64,000 nucleotides of DNA, from positions 1,984,001 to 2,048,000 of the forward strand of contig LR632930.1 in NCBI GenBank assembly GCA_902167325.1. Reading direction: 5' to 3'. Under the pieces are notes generated by a model. The model was not told the DNA's origin. It made no database searches and saw nothing but the letters and a program-made list of their open reading frames with translations. Both the position numbers and the translations under genes were made by a program. Source of the DNA: Chitinophaga pinensis. Lineage in GTDB: Bacteria; Bacteroidota; Bacteroidia; Chitinophagales; Chitinophagaceae. Positions 48,086-55,344 of this stretch are shown one piece after another. The first letter of the stretch is position 1, and every line of letters starts with the position of its first letter.

Positions 48086-49309
48086 TTAATGGGGATATCG
48101 GCGTTTCATGATCAGGGTTTCTTTCTGGTAGGGCTGCAGCTGCTGATCGAAGTTGCCGCCGCTGCTGCTGCCGCGCATCAGGTATTGCCATCCGAACTGC
48201 TGTTTGATGCTGTCGATAGCCTGATACAGTGAAATCATATCTTCCGTGTCATCAAAAAGACTGATCTGGTAATTCCCGGAAACGAGGTTGCTGAAGCGCA
48301 CGCCTATAAGGCGGACCAGCAGCCGCCGGTCGTACAGTTTGGCGAACAATTGTTTAACATGTTCCAGCAGCACATGATCACTGGAGGAATAGCGGATACT
48401 GAGTTGTTTGGTGACGGTTTCGAAGTCGGAATACCGGATTTTGACAGTTACGCAGCCGGTAAGCCGGTTTTGCTGCCGGAGTTCGAAGCCGATCTTTTCC
48501 GTCATCCTCACCAGCTCGCTGTGCATAAATCCGAGGTCGATCGTGTCTTGCGGGAAAGTCGATTCGGTGGAAATAGATTTTTGCTCATGAAACGGTATTA
48601 CGGGCGATTCATCGATCCCATTGGCTTTATTCCATAGGGATATCCCGTTTTTACCCATCCAGGCTTCGAGGAGACCTACAGGTATCTCGCTGAGGGTTTT
48701 CACGGTTTCTACCCCGCGGCGGCGCAGCTGTGCGGCCGTTTCTTTGCCTACCATGGGTATTTTATCGACAGGCATGGGGGCGAGGAAGCCTTTTTCGTGC
48801 CCGAAAGGGATGGAAAGCTGTCCGTTAGGCTTGGCTTCGTTGGTAGCCACTTTCGACACCATTTTATTAGATGCCAGGCCGAGGGAGATGGGCAGGTGCG
48901 TCTGGTGCATGATCTTCTGGCGGAGTTCGGTGGTCCATTTGAGGGAACCGAAGTATTTGTCCATCCCTGTCAGGTCAAGGTAAAATTCGTCAATAGAGGA
49001 TTTTTCATAAAGCGGGGCGGAACCGGCGATAATGTCGGTTACTTCCCGCGAAAAATGACTGTATTCTTCAAAGTCACCACCCCGGATGATGGCATGCGGA
49101 CAAAGCCGTAAAGCCATTTTCATAGGCATGGCGGAATGGATGCCAAAAGTACGGGCTTCATAGCTGCAGGCTGCCACCACGGCCCTGTCGCCCTTGCCGC
49201 CTACGAGGAGGGGCTTGCCTTTAAGGCTGTGATCTTTCAGGCATTCGACCGAAACAAAGAAACAGTCCAGGTCGAAATGCGCGATCGTGCGTTGGCCGTC
49301 TAACAACAT
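48086..49309 (-). CDS. dinB: Y-family translesion DNA polymerase (DinB/ImuB-like)
   Basis: 407 residues from the ATG at 49309 (MLLDGQRTIAHFDLDCFFVS). The frame to 49348 runs into operator boxes and is rejected. Palm residues IAHFDLDCFFVSVE and SSIDEFYLDLTGMD carry the metal-binding Asp/Glu, so it looks catalytically active, unlike ImuB. The little-finger domain spans about 240-345, and a beta-clamp motif QISLFDD sits near residue 350. It copies damaged DNA at low fidelity. It is transcribed first in the operon, from a region with two CTAA-N5-TTAG boxes. No imuA/SulA-like gene is adjacent. Confidence 0.92.
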   Translation of the reverse strand: MLLDGQRTIAHFDLDCFFVSVECLKDHSLKGKPLLVGGKGDRAVVAACSYEARTFGIHSAMPMKMALRLCPHAIIRGGDFEEYSHFSREVTDIIAGSAPLYEKSSIDEFYLDLTGMDKYFGSLKWTTELRQKIMHQTHLPISLGLASNKMVSKVATNEAKPNGQLSIPFGHEKGFLAPMPVDKIPMVGKETAAQLRRRGVETVKTLSEIPVGLLEAWMGKNGISLWNKANGIDESPVIPFHEQKSISTESTFPQDTIDLGFMHSELVRMTEKIGFELRQQNRLTGCVTVKIRYSDFETVTKQLSIRYSSSDHVLLEHVKQLFAKLYDRRLLVRLIGVRFSNLVSGNYQISLFDDTEDMISLYQAIDSIKQQFGWQYLMRGSSSGGNFDQQLQPYQKETLIMKRRYPH

Positions 49310-49324
49310 AATCGTGTCTTTATC

Positions 49325-49332
49325 CAAAATTA
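49325..49332 (-). promoter_or_regulatory. dinB -7 element
   Basis: TAATTTTG on the minus strand, ending 15 bases before the dinB ATG; its upstream edge abuts the box at 49333-49345. A second match, TAGTTTTG, lies at 49353-49346 between the two boxes. No TTTG at the right -33 distance is seen for either. Confidence 0.5.
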
Positions 49333-49345
49333 CTAAATAAATTAG
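49333..49345. promoter_or_regulatory. CTAA-N5-TTAG box 1 at dinB
   Basis: CTAAATAAATTAG, an inverted repeat of CTAA/TTAG with 5-base centre, next to the dinB -7 element. The same pattern recurs at 49351-49363, 50740-50752 and 50763-50775. Confidence 0.65.
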
Positions 49346-49350
49346 CAAAA

Positions 49351-49363
49351 CTAATGCAGTTAG
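49351..49363. promoter_or_regulatory. CTAA-N5-TTAG box 2 at dinB
   Basis: CTAATGCAGTTAG, centre 18 bases from box 1. It lies in the gap between dinB and the divergent DUF1648 gene (start 49429) and could affect both. Confidence 0.65.
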
Positions 49364-49428
49364 TAAAGAAATAATAAACTTATAGCGGCCTTCGTTTGTT
49401 TAAATAGACAGAACTAATCCATTTCGTT

Positions 49429-50103
49429 ATGAAACACACGGATTATGTTAAGGAAGTCCTGCTGCTGGCACTGCTGATAGGACCCATGGTGTACCTTGCA
49501 CTGATCTGGAACACACTGCCTGCGCAGATTCCCACCAATTTTAACCTGAACGGCGAGGCCGACGGGATGGTGTACAAAAGGGAGTTCCTCCTGCTGATGA
49601 TTTTCCTCTTTTTTACGAATGGTTTGCTTTACGCACTGTTCCGATATATTCCAAAGCGGGATGTGTGGGATGAAACGCCGGCTGAGTTCAGGGCGTATAT
49701 GAGCGAATATTACCGCATCCGTTTCCGGATTCATATATATCTGGCTGTATTTACATCGATTGTGATCTACCTGATCAGTACCGGGAAGGAGGTCTTCCTG
49801 GAGAAATGGGTGTTTGTGGGTGTAGGGTTACTGATTGCAGCGCTGGGCGTTTTTCTGCGGCACCTCAAACCAAATTATTTTGTGGGGGTACGTACGCCCT
49901 GGACGCTGGCGAGCGATGTTATATGGACGGAAACGCACCATATGGCAGGGAGACTGTGGTTGTATGCAGGTATTGCCATTATGGTAGCCGGGATGTTCCT
50001 GCCGGTGATGAGCGGGGTGTTCCTGTTTATTTTTGCAGGGATGGCATTGGCGGCACTGCCTTATATTTATTCTTACCGGTTATTTTATAAAACGCAGGGT
50101 TGA
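49429..50103 (+). CDS. DUF1648/SdpI-family membrane protein
   Basis: 224 residues with about six membrane helices. DUF1648 near the start (PAQIPTNFNLNGEADGMVYKRE, residues about 28-49) and an SdpI-type C-terminal region with PNYFVGVRTPWTLASDVIWTETH (about 146-168) are clear. SdpI is the immunity protein against a Bacillus toxin, but most family members have no known role. The gene is divergent from dinB and shares a gap with its operator boxes. Whether it belongs to the same regulon is open. Confidence 0.85.
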   Translation: MKHTDYVKEVLLLALLIGPMVYLALIWNTLPAQIPTNFNLNGEADGMVYKREFLLLMIFLFFTNGLLYALFRYIPKRDVWDETPAEFRAYMSEYYRIRFRIHIYLAVFTSIVIYLISTGKEVFLEKWVFVGVGLLIAALGVFLRHLKPNYFVGVRTPWTLASDVIWTETHHMAGRLWLYAGIAIMVAGMFLPVMSGVFLFIFAGMALAALPYIYSYRLFYKTQG

Positions 50104-50143
50104 ATCGTCGCAGGCACGGGGATCGGCAAGCATTCCCGGGCAT

Positions 50144-50186
50144 AAAAAAAGTAAGAACGGGGATGAACCTGTTCTTACTTTTTTTT
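50144..50186. terminator. Convergent terminator after the SdpI-family gene
   Basis: 15-bp stem AAAAAAAGTAAGAAC (50144-50158) / GTTCTTACTTTTTTT (50171-50185). Serves both the gene before it and the convergent membrane-protein gene. Confidence 0.93.
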
Positions 50187-50201
50187 ATGGATACTATACC
50201 A

Positions 50202-50666
50202 TTAACGGAGGGAAGGGAGCAGTGCTCTGCCGATCATTTCGCGGCCCGGCCATGGGATCATGGCGAGGATGAATACGAGGCCGAGACCGAAGAAGATGAG
50301 CGCGGTTTTCTGCTTTTTGGCATCCGAGTCAGCTTTCTTGATTTTGGAACGGCCGATGTGTACGAGCGCGATGGCGATAATGCCCAGCAGGGTGTGTTCT
50401 ACGGTAAAGAAACGAAGCACTTTATCGCCCATTGCGGCACCCATATTGCCAAAAGCGGTTTTAGTGAGCGAGCTGGTAAACATCAGCACCAGGCCGATCA
50501 ACAGCTGAATGTCCAGGAAGATCATGAAGAATAGGCCGGCCTTGGCATCGCCTGCGCTATAAGGCTTCTTTCCGGTAACGCCCATAATGGCGCGGATCAC
50601 TGCGATTACGCCGAAGGCGAGGATGAGCCAGCGCACGTAAGAGTGAATGTCTAACAAAGCTTGCAT
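50202..50666 (-). CDS. Small integral membrane protein, possibly cytochrome b-like
   Basis: 154 residues from the ATG at 50666 (MQALLDIHSYVRW); the frame to 50708 crosses a possible promoter. Four hydrophobic helices (about 8-28, 45-66, 83-101 and 116-136). His residues at LDIHSYVRW, RFFTVEHTLLG and ALVHIGRSK could act as haem ligands, and such proteins are sometimes named cytochrome B, but I see no proof. It lies between the SdpI-family gene and the divergent XRE-S24 repressor, 112 bases from its start. A -7-like TATTTTTG lies on its strand at 50695-50688. Confidence 0.6.
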   Translation of the reverse strand: MQALLDIHSYVRWLILAFGVIAVIRAIMGVTGKKPYSAGDAKAGLFFMIFLDIQLLIGLVLMFTSSLTKTAFGNMGAAMGDKVLRFFTVEHTLLGIIAIALVHIGRSKIKKADSDAKKQKTALIFFGLGLVFILAMIPWPGREMIGRALLPSLR

Positions 50667-50739
50667 ATTGTTTGAGTTTGTCCGGGGCAAAAATAAGCGT
50701 TGAGTCACAGATAAAATTTTTTATTACAAAAAATGTTTG

Positions 50740-50752
50740 CTAATTTTGTTAG
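50740..50752. promoter_or_regulatory. CTAA-N5-TTAG box 1 at the XRE-S24 gene
   Basis: CTAATTTTGTTAG; flanking T/A pairs extend the arms to TGCTAA / TTAGCA (50738-50754). It contains the -7 element TAATTTTG at 50741-50748, so a bound repressor would cover the promoter. Confidence 0.7.
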
Positions 50753-50762
50753 CATTGTTGTA

Positions 50763-50775
50763 CTAAATTATTTAG
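50763..50775. promoter_or_regulatory. CTAA-N5-TTAG box 2 at the XRE-S24 gene
   Basis: CTAAATTATTTAG, a perfect palindrome apart from the centre base, 3 bases before the ATG at 50778 and 23 bases centre-to-centre from box 1. Confidence 0.7.
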
Positions 50776-50777
50776 GG

Positions 50778-51533
50778 ATGTCTACTGTTTGCCAAAATCT
50801 TAAATATCTGCGCAAGCAAAAGGGCTGGACGCAGCAGGAATTTGCTGACCGCCTTAACATAAAGCGTTCTTTACTGGGTGCTTATGAAGAGGAGCGTGCA
50901 GAGCCTCGCACAGAGGTCCTGGAACAGGTGAGCGATATGTTCCGTGTTTCGATCGACGACCTGTTGCGGCGCGACCTGAGTTCTGCCAAAGAAAGCTTCC
51001 TGGAGCGCAGGCGTCAGCAGAAGCTGGGTGGTACCAACCGTCAGAATGTGGTATTTGTTCCGGTGAAGGCTGCTGCGGGCTACCTGGCGGGCTTCAACGA
51101 TGACGAGTTCATCGACGAGCTGAACACCTTCACGCTGCCGATGCTGGGTGCAGGCCAATACCGTGCTTTTGAGATCGCGGGTGATTCGATGTTACCTACT
51201 CCATCCGGTTCCGTAGTGGTTTGCCATAAGGTAGACGGCTGGGAGGATATCCGGAATAACGAGGCATACATTGTGGTGACCAATCGCGAAGGCATTGTTT
51301 ACAAACGGGTGCTGAAAAGCAACCGTTCCAAAGCCAAGGTTACGCTTGCTTCCGACAATCCCATGTACGATCCGTATTCTGTGAATATGGAAGAAGTGCT
51401 GGAGATCTGGGCGGCAGATGCTGTTATCCAGAAAATGGGCCAGCAGCATAAGATGAGCGTGAACCACCTGGCAGGTATGGTAAACCAGCTTCAGGAGCAG
51501 GTGAGCATGCTGAAGAAGCAGATGAAGAACTGA
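50778..51533 (+). CDS. XRE-S24 (LexA/CI-like) repressor with autocleavage residues
   Basis: 251 residues from the ATG at 50778; an upstream frame to 50733 would run through both operator boxes. An XRE helix-turn-helix spans about 6-60 (RKQKGWTQQEFADRLNIKRSL). A linker leads to an S24 peptidase domain (about 90-210) with a candidate cleavage bond A100-G101 in VKAAAGYLAG, nucleophile S137 in AGDSM and general-base K176 in VYKRV. The spacings are close to those of LexA (84/119/156). The tail is a short coiled coil (VNQLQEQVSMLKKQM). Two CTAA-N5-TTAG boxes in its own promoter suggest autoregulation, and the same boxes precede dinB. Confidence 0.88.
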   Translation: MSTVCQNLKYLRKQKGWTQQEFADRLNIKRSLLGAYEEERAEPRTEVLEQVSDMFRVSIDDLLRRDLSSAKESFLERRRQQKLGGTNRQNVVFVPVKAAAGYLAGFNDDEFIDELNTFTLPMLGAGQYRAFEIAGDSMLPTPSGSVVVCHKVDGWEDIRNNEAYIVVTNREGIVYKRVLKSNRSKAKVTLASDNPMYDPYSVNMEEVLEIWAADAVIQKMGQQHKMSVNHLAGMVNQLQEQVSMLKKQMKN

Positions 51534-51833
51534 TTTGTTAGCAGGATGTAACTGTAGCCTGAAGAAGTTTGCCTTCTGGTAACCGCTGCTACCGGAAAAC
51601 ATTTCCAGTCATCTTACTTTCCATTACCCGGAAGTATGAAGAAGCTTTCCGGCCGTGAGAGATCGCGGCCGGGTATTGCTATCGGCAGTTGCGCGTATTA
51701 ATGCCGTGATAATTACTATCAGAAGTTTCCACTAGTGATACATGGATTGTTTTCAGTGGTTTCAGGTAATTAAAGCAGGATATTATTTAAAGCAGATGCG
51801 GGTAGTGATACCAGGGTATTGAGTAACATAAAA

Positions 51834-51841
51834 TAATTTTG
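51834..51841 (+). promoter_or_regulatory. -7-like element in the non-coding region after the repressor
   Basis: TAATTTTG exactly matches TAnnTTTG in a stretch with no protein frame (51534-52397). No TTTG at the right distance upstream. Confidence 0.35.
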
Positions 51842-51846
51842 ATACC

Positions 51847-51979
51847 GTTTCAGGGTAACAACTGATCGCTTAAAGATTGTGACATAGAATAAACCGTATG
51901 TCATATGCAAAGGATTTCATCGTTGTTCCCAACCCCAAGTTAACCATTGACAGTGCCGGAGGAAACTCCGGCATTTTTT
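51847..51979 (+). ncRNA. Possible small non-coding RNA
   Basis: From the -7-like element at 51834-51841, a transcript of about 130 bases would contain the hairpin TGACATA (51880-51886) / TATGTCA (51897-51903), an open C-rich stretch (AACCCCAAGTTAACC, about 51931-51945) and the terminator at 51954-51979. No ORF of note. I cannot assign it to 6S, SRP, tmRNA or RNase P RNA. Confidence 0.35.
51954..51979 (+). terminator. Terminator with GAAA tetraloop
   Basis: 8-bp stem TGCCGGAG (51954-51961) / CTCCGGCA (51966-51973), loop GAAA, six T. It lies 420 bases after the XRE-S24 stop, so it may end a separate short transcript. Confidence 0.92.
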
Positions 51980-52034
51980 ATTGGGTTGCGTTGTGTTGAA
52001 ATAAGCCAGTTCTAATCATTTGATGAGATAATTC

Positions 52035-52060
52035 TAATTCCCTCGAATTCGAGGGAATTA
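52035..52060. repeat. 26-bp perfect palindrome centred on GAATTC
   Basis: Arms TAATTCCCTCGAA (52035-52047) and TTCGAGGGAATTA (52048-52060), with no mismatch. No T tract follows, so it is not an ordinary terminator. Confidence 0.9.
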
Positions 52061-52104
52061 AATCCCGTTTCTTCCTCTTTAAAAGGATTACCCGCTGGAA
52101 GTGG

Positions 52105-52145
52105 GATGCTAATTACGTCGAATTCAACGTAATTAGCATCTTTTT
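52105..52145. repeat. Long inverted repeat centred on GAATTC, followed by T5
   Basis: Arms GATGCTAATTACGT (52105-52118) and ACGTAATTAGCATC (52127-52140), 14 perfect pairs around CGAATTCA, then TTTTT. It could act as a terminator. It shares the GAATTC centre and general size with the palindrome 45 bases upstream. Confidence 0.85.
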
Positions 52146-52319
52146 CATACTCAATAAACTCGAACTTCCCGGTAGGTTTAAGTCTTGAAATCAGGTGGAA
52201 AAATCATTCTTGCATTGCAATTTTTCGAAAACTTCTAACCCCTATGTAGTTCACCTTCGAAACCATTCAAACCTCAGTACGATTAACCTTAGATATCCTT
52301 CAAATCATAATGCGATGAC

Positions 52320-52336
52320 ATTGAATATCATTCAAT
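52320..52336. repeat. Inverted repeat ATTGAAT-ATC-ATTCAAT
   Basis: 7-bp arms (52320-52326, 52330-52336) about 60 bases before the hypothetical gene at 52398; a possible operator or leader hairpin. Confidence 0.5.
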
Positions 52337-52397
52337 TGCCCCGGCTATAGCTCCGTTGCGGTTTTCGTATATTCCCGTACAACAAAATCTCAATGTT

Positions 52398-53171
52398 ATG
52401 GCCATTTTAGATTCTATCATCCCATTTACGGGCAGGCTCGGTAATATCATTGCCTACAAGCGCAATGGTAAGCACTGTTTACGCACGGTGCCTGATAAAG
52501 TCCGGCAAACGGATAACACCCGCCGTGCTGCGAAGTGGTTCGGTGCTGCCAGCCGCAAAGGCGCGCTTATCCGCAGTGCCATCACTCCAGAATTAGACAT
52601 CTTCCCTGATCGCGTTCTTGTAAACCGCCTGAACAGCTACATTGTACAGGCCGGCAGGAACAACCACGCAGGACTGGTTAACTTCCGCTTCAATGGTTAC
52701 ACTGGTCTCCATAAGCACTTTCAGGGCAAGCCTGTATTCACAAAAGACGGTAAGCTGCACATACCTCCACAACAATTTCAAGCCTATAACGGTGCCATCC
52801 GCATGGAAATAAAAGTGATCGCTACCCGGATCAACTTCAGCACCCGGACGGTCACAGGCACCGATGCCGCCGTACTCAACGTCAATCTGAACGAACCTTT
52901 CCAACACTTCGAAGGCACGGATCTGTGGGTAGACGTACCTGGTAAAGGCACACTGGTAGTAGTTTTACAGGTAAGACTGTTTACGAAAGAATCTGTAATG
53001 CTTAACCGGAAGTATGATGCAGCAGACATCATCGCTGTTGTGGAAGATCAACCAAAGGAAGTACTCCATGCTAATGCAGCCCCCCATAAGCAACTAACCC
53101 GCATACCAGCGGTGCCTGCCCGCAAAACACCCCCCGTTCAAAACGGGCAGCCGGTCATCCAGCGGGAATAG
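52398..53171 (+). CDS. Hypothetical protein with a recurrent Bacteroidota N-terminal motif
   Basis: 257 residues from the ATG at 52398 (MAILDSIIPFTGRLGNIIAYKRNG). The N-terminal 60 residues hold a basic pattern GNIIAYKRNGKHCLRTVPDK then TRRAAKWFGAASRKGALIR, which I recognise from uncharacterized proteins that recur in Chitinophaga-type genomes. The middle is beta-rich; the tail is Pro/Lys rich. No signal peptide or membrane helix. It stands alone, with 800 bases of palindrome-rich non-coding DNA before it and a gene-poor kilobase after. The basic N-terminus might bind nucleic acid, but I cannot support a function. Confidence 0.6.
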   Translation: MAILDSIIPFTGRLGNIIAYKRNGKHCLRTVPDKVRQTDNTRRAAKWFGAASRKGALIRSAITPELDIFPDRVLVNRLNSYIVQAGRNNHAGLVNFRFNGYTGLHKHFQGKPVFTKDGKLHIPPQQFQAYNGAIRMEIKVIATRINFSTRTVTGTDAAVLNVNLNEPFQHFEGTDLWVDVPGKGTLVVVLQVRLFTKESVMLNRKYDAADIIAVVEDQPKEVLHANAAPHKQLTRIPAVPARKTPPVQNGQPVIQRE

Positions 53172-53661
53172 CACTCCGCCATAATAATGATATTTTGTTG
53201 TAAGTAGTTAATTATCAGACATATGGAACCAAAATCTACCCGGCAGGCCATTCCTCCGCCAGTCAATGTCATGGGCCGCAGGCACCCGGTCTTCACTTTA
53301 TATGCCTGCTATCACATGTAACCCACCTCCGCATCACATCCGCACCACCTCCGCATCAAGTCCACCTTCTCTCCACAATCCCCTGCCATTTCACGTTAAG
53401 TTCACGCGGTGTACACGCGGTGTTCCCGTACTGTTTTCGTACACTAATCCCGCAGTTGCTAAATTTTAGTTCTGGTGGTATAGGTGTGATTTAGTCTGTC
53501 TTCTATTCATGCCCTGTGCTGTTTCAATTTCCATTCTCGCTAAACGGTGAAGCTTTGAGATAAACATCTCAGGGCTTTTTGCAATTATGCATAGGTTAAC
53601 ATTGGATTTCATAATTCCGTCTGTAAAGACAGATAAGGCTTGCAGCGCGCCCCGCCCACAC

Positions 53662-53934
53662 TTATTTAGAATACCAAACTCCTCGCCCTGATCCGTTTTG
53701 CTGCAAATGTTTCGCAGAGACCAGGTTTTCAAGATGTTTTTTGATTGTGTTACGGTTGGCGTTCGTGAATGTGACAATCTCGCTAATGGTGATGCGCCCG
53801 CGATCCTTCACCAATCCCAGTATTTGCAATGATAATTCAGGCAGCTGGCCAAGTAATAGTTTTTCACGCTCTATCTTAATAAGCAAACGGTTCTTTTGTT
53901 GTTGTAATGCGCAGTGATCGTTATGGTTGATGTA
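53662..53934 (-). pseudogene. Winged-helix C-terminal remnant
   Basis: The minus frame is open from 53934 to a stop at 53662 with no ATG. It reads LSLQILGLVKDRGRITISEI, then NANRNTIKKHLENLV and a wing ending GRGVWYSK, the helix-turn-helix that closes many Fic and AlbA/RecG-like proteins. The rest of such a protein is missing, so it is probably the decayed end of a gene. A short stand-alone gene using TTG at 53886 is possible. The surrounding 53172-54231 shows no other credible gene. Confidence 0.45.
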
Positions 53935-54231
53935 TTAATCATACTATTCTTGACCCAATGTTAATTGGGAAGATCACCGGAAACCAGCAAATCCTGCAAG
54001 TTTGGTTAGATAATTCCCCCTTCCTCGCTAAACGTTTCCTTTAGGGGAGCCTCACTCACTTCAAACTTCCATTCCTTCACATATCCCATGCACCCATATT
54101 TATGAATTAACATCGGTGCCGGCCTGCCGGTAACCAGCGATTGTAGCATGCCTTCGCAAGCAACGCTGGTGTGTTGCTGACCACGGCCACAATTTCTTCG
54201 TACATTCATCTATCAATTAAACCCTCCCCAC

Positions 54232-54597
54232 ATGAAAACCTTTTGCGCTGCAACCATCTTCCAGGTGAGCGATCTCAGCATCGCTGTTCCATTTTATACA
54301 GAGGTGCTTGGGTTTACAAAATATTTTGAATTCGGTAGCGTAGTAGGAATCCAACATGGCGAGGTACGCATACATCTTTCCGGCCCGAAGGCCCAGGGGC
54401 ATAAGAAAGCCATCGGAGAAGGGGATATGTATATTTTCTGTGATGAAGTAGACGATTACTTCAAGGCTATCAGTGCCAAAGGAGCGAATACCTTCGCACC
54501 TCCTGAGGATCGTGGTTACGGCATGAGAGATTTTGCAGTACAAGATCCAGATGGAAACGTACTCGCATTCGGTAAAAATATAGAAGGAGAGAAATAG
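54232..54597 (+). CDS. VOC (glyoxalase/bleomycin-resistance) family protein
   Basis: 121 residues, one vicinal-oxygen-chelate domain of two beta-alpha-beta-beta-beta units. Typical segments: ATIFQVSDLSIAVPFYTEVLGFTKYFEFG at the start, VRIHLSGP, then DDYFKAISAKGANTFAPPEDRGYGMRDFAVQDPDGNVLAFG at the end. The family covers glyoxalases, dioxygenases and drug-binding proteins; which one cannot be read from a single domain. Metal-ligand His/Glu are not all obvious. Cytoplasmic. It ends 4 bases before the convergent pdeM stop. Confidence 0.85.
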   Translation: MKTFCAATIFQVSDLSIAVPFYTEVLGFTKYFEFGSVVGIQHGEVRIHLSGPKAQGHKKAIGEGDMYIFCDEVDDYFKAISAKGANTFAPPEDRGYGMRDFAVQDPDGNVLAFGKNIEGEK

Positions 54598-54601
54598 TCA
54601 A

Positions 54602-55252
54602 CTACACCTTAAACACCCCCGTCCCCCCAATTACAAAAACCTCCGAATCTTCCCCGGGCTCCACACAATACGTTCCGGTAAATGCACTGAATGCAGGCAG
54701 TATAGCCCCCTCCACACCGAAATAAAAACACGGCAGCCTTAACCGCTGCCTGCCATTACCCACCATCCACACGCCCGGGTGAATGTGGCCGGACATTGCA
54801 TACAGTCCCCCGCCATTTACAGGTTTATCTTTAGGATCATGCACAAAGTAAATACCTCCCAACGTCAACGTATCCATGAGCTGAACATCAAGGGATGCAT
54901 AAACAGATGGGTCCATAATATCATGGTTGCCCGTTACCAGTTCAAAGCGGATATGCGGAAACTGGTTCCGCCAGATACGGAAATATTGTACTTCATTATT
55001 GGCAGAACTATGGAACATATCACCCACCACAATAAGGCGCTGCGGGTTGTATTTTGTGATCAGTTGCTGCAACCGGTACAGATCTTCCTCCACAATGTTC
55101 CCCGGTACGGCAATGCCCGCTTTGCGGAAATGCGCCGCCTTTCCCACATGAAGGTCTGCCACAATGAGCGCCCGCTCTTCTTCCCAATACACTGCTTTGC
55201 CGGCAGATAACCGCCAGTGTCCGCCCTTCATTTCATACCTGATATCTTCCAA
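54602..55252 (-). CDS. pdeM: Ligase-associated DNA damage response endonuclease PdeM
   Basis: 216 residues from a TTG at 55252, or 209 from the ATG at 55231; the first fits relatives better but is uncertain. A calcineurin-like phosphoesterase with the metal motifs VADLHVGKAAHFRKAG, VVGDMFHS, GNHD and MSGHIHPG. In Bacteroidota and Proteobacteria pdeM travels with lhr-type helicase, an ATP-dependent DNA ligase and a beta-lactamase-fold exonuclease, thought to form a DNA repair set. Here the helicase lies upstream on the same strand with a 92-base gap; the ligase and exonuclease are not in the window. Confidence 0.92.
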   Translation of the reverse strand: MEDIRYEMKGGHWRLSAGKAVYWEEERALIVADLHVGKAAHFRKAGIAVPGNIVEEDLYRLQQLITKYNPQRLIVVGDMFHSSANNEVQYFRIWRNQFPHIRFELVTGNHDIMDPSVYASLDVQLMDTLTLGGIYFVHDPKDKPVNGGGLYAMSGHIHPGVWMVGNGRQRLRLPCFYFGVEGAILPAFSAFTGTYCVEPGEDSEVFVIGGTGVFKV

Positions 55253-55344
55253 TGCTATCTTTATTTTAACCGGATATGCCGGGATGTTTTTGTTATAATT
55301 ATAAAAGTAAGGCCAGCCTCAGCTGCCTTCCAGGCAACAGGGCA

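Noticed and set aside
49310..49348. Upstream start for dinB
   Set aside because: It would place coding sequence over the -7 element and an operator box; the Y-family palm motif fits the ATG at 49309.
53466..53777. A 103-codon minus-strand frame
   Set aside because: Overlaps the winged-helix frame, which is far more protein-like; nothing recognisable in this one.
54006..54209. A 67-codon minus-strand frame divergent from the VOC gene
   Set aside because: It has an ATG and a plausible acidic tail but no known family and no promoter; too weak to list as a gene.
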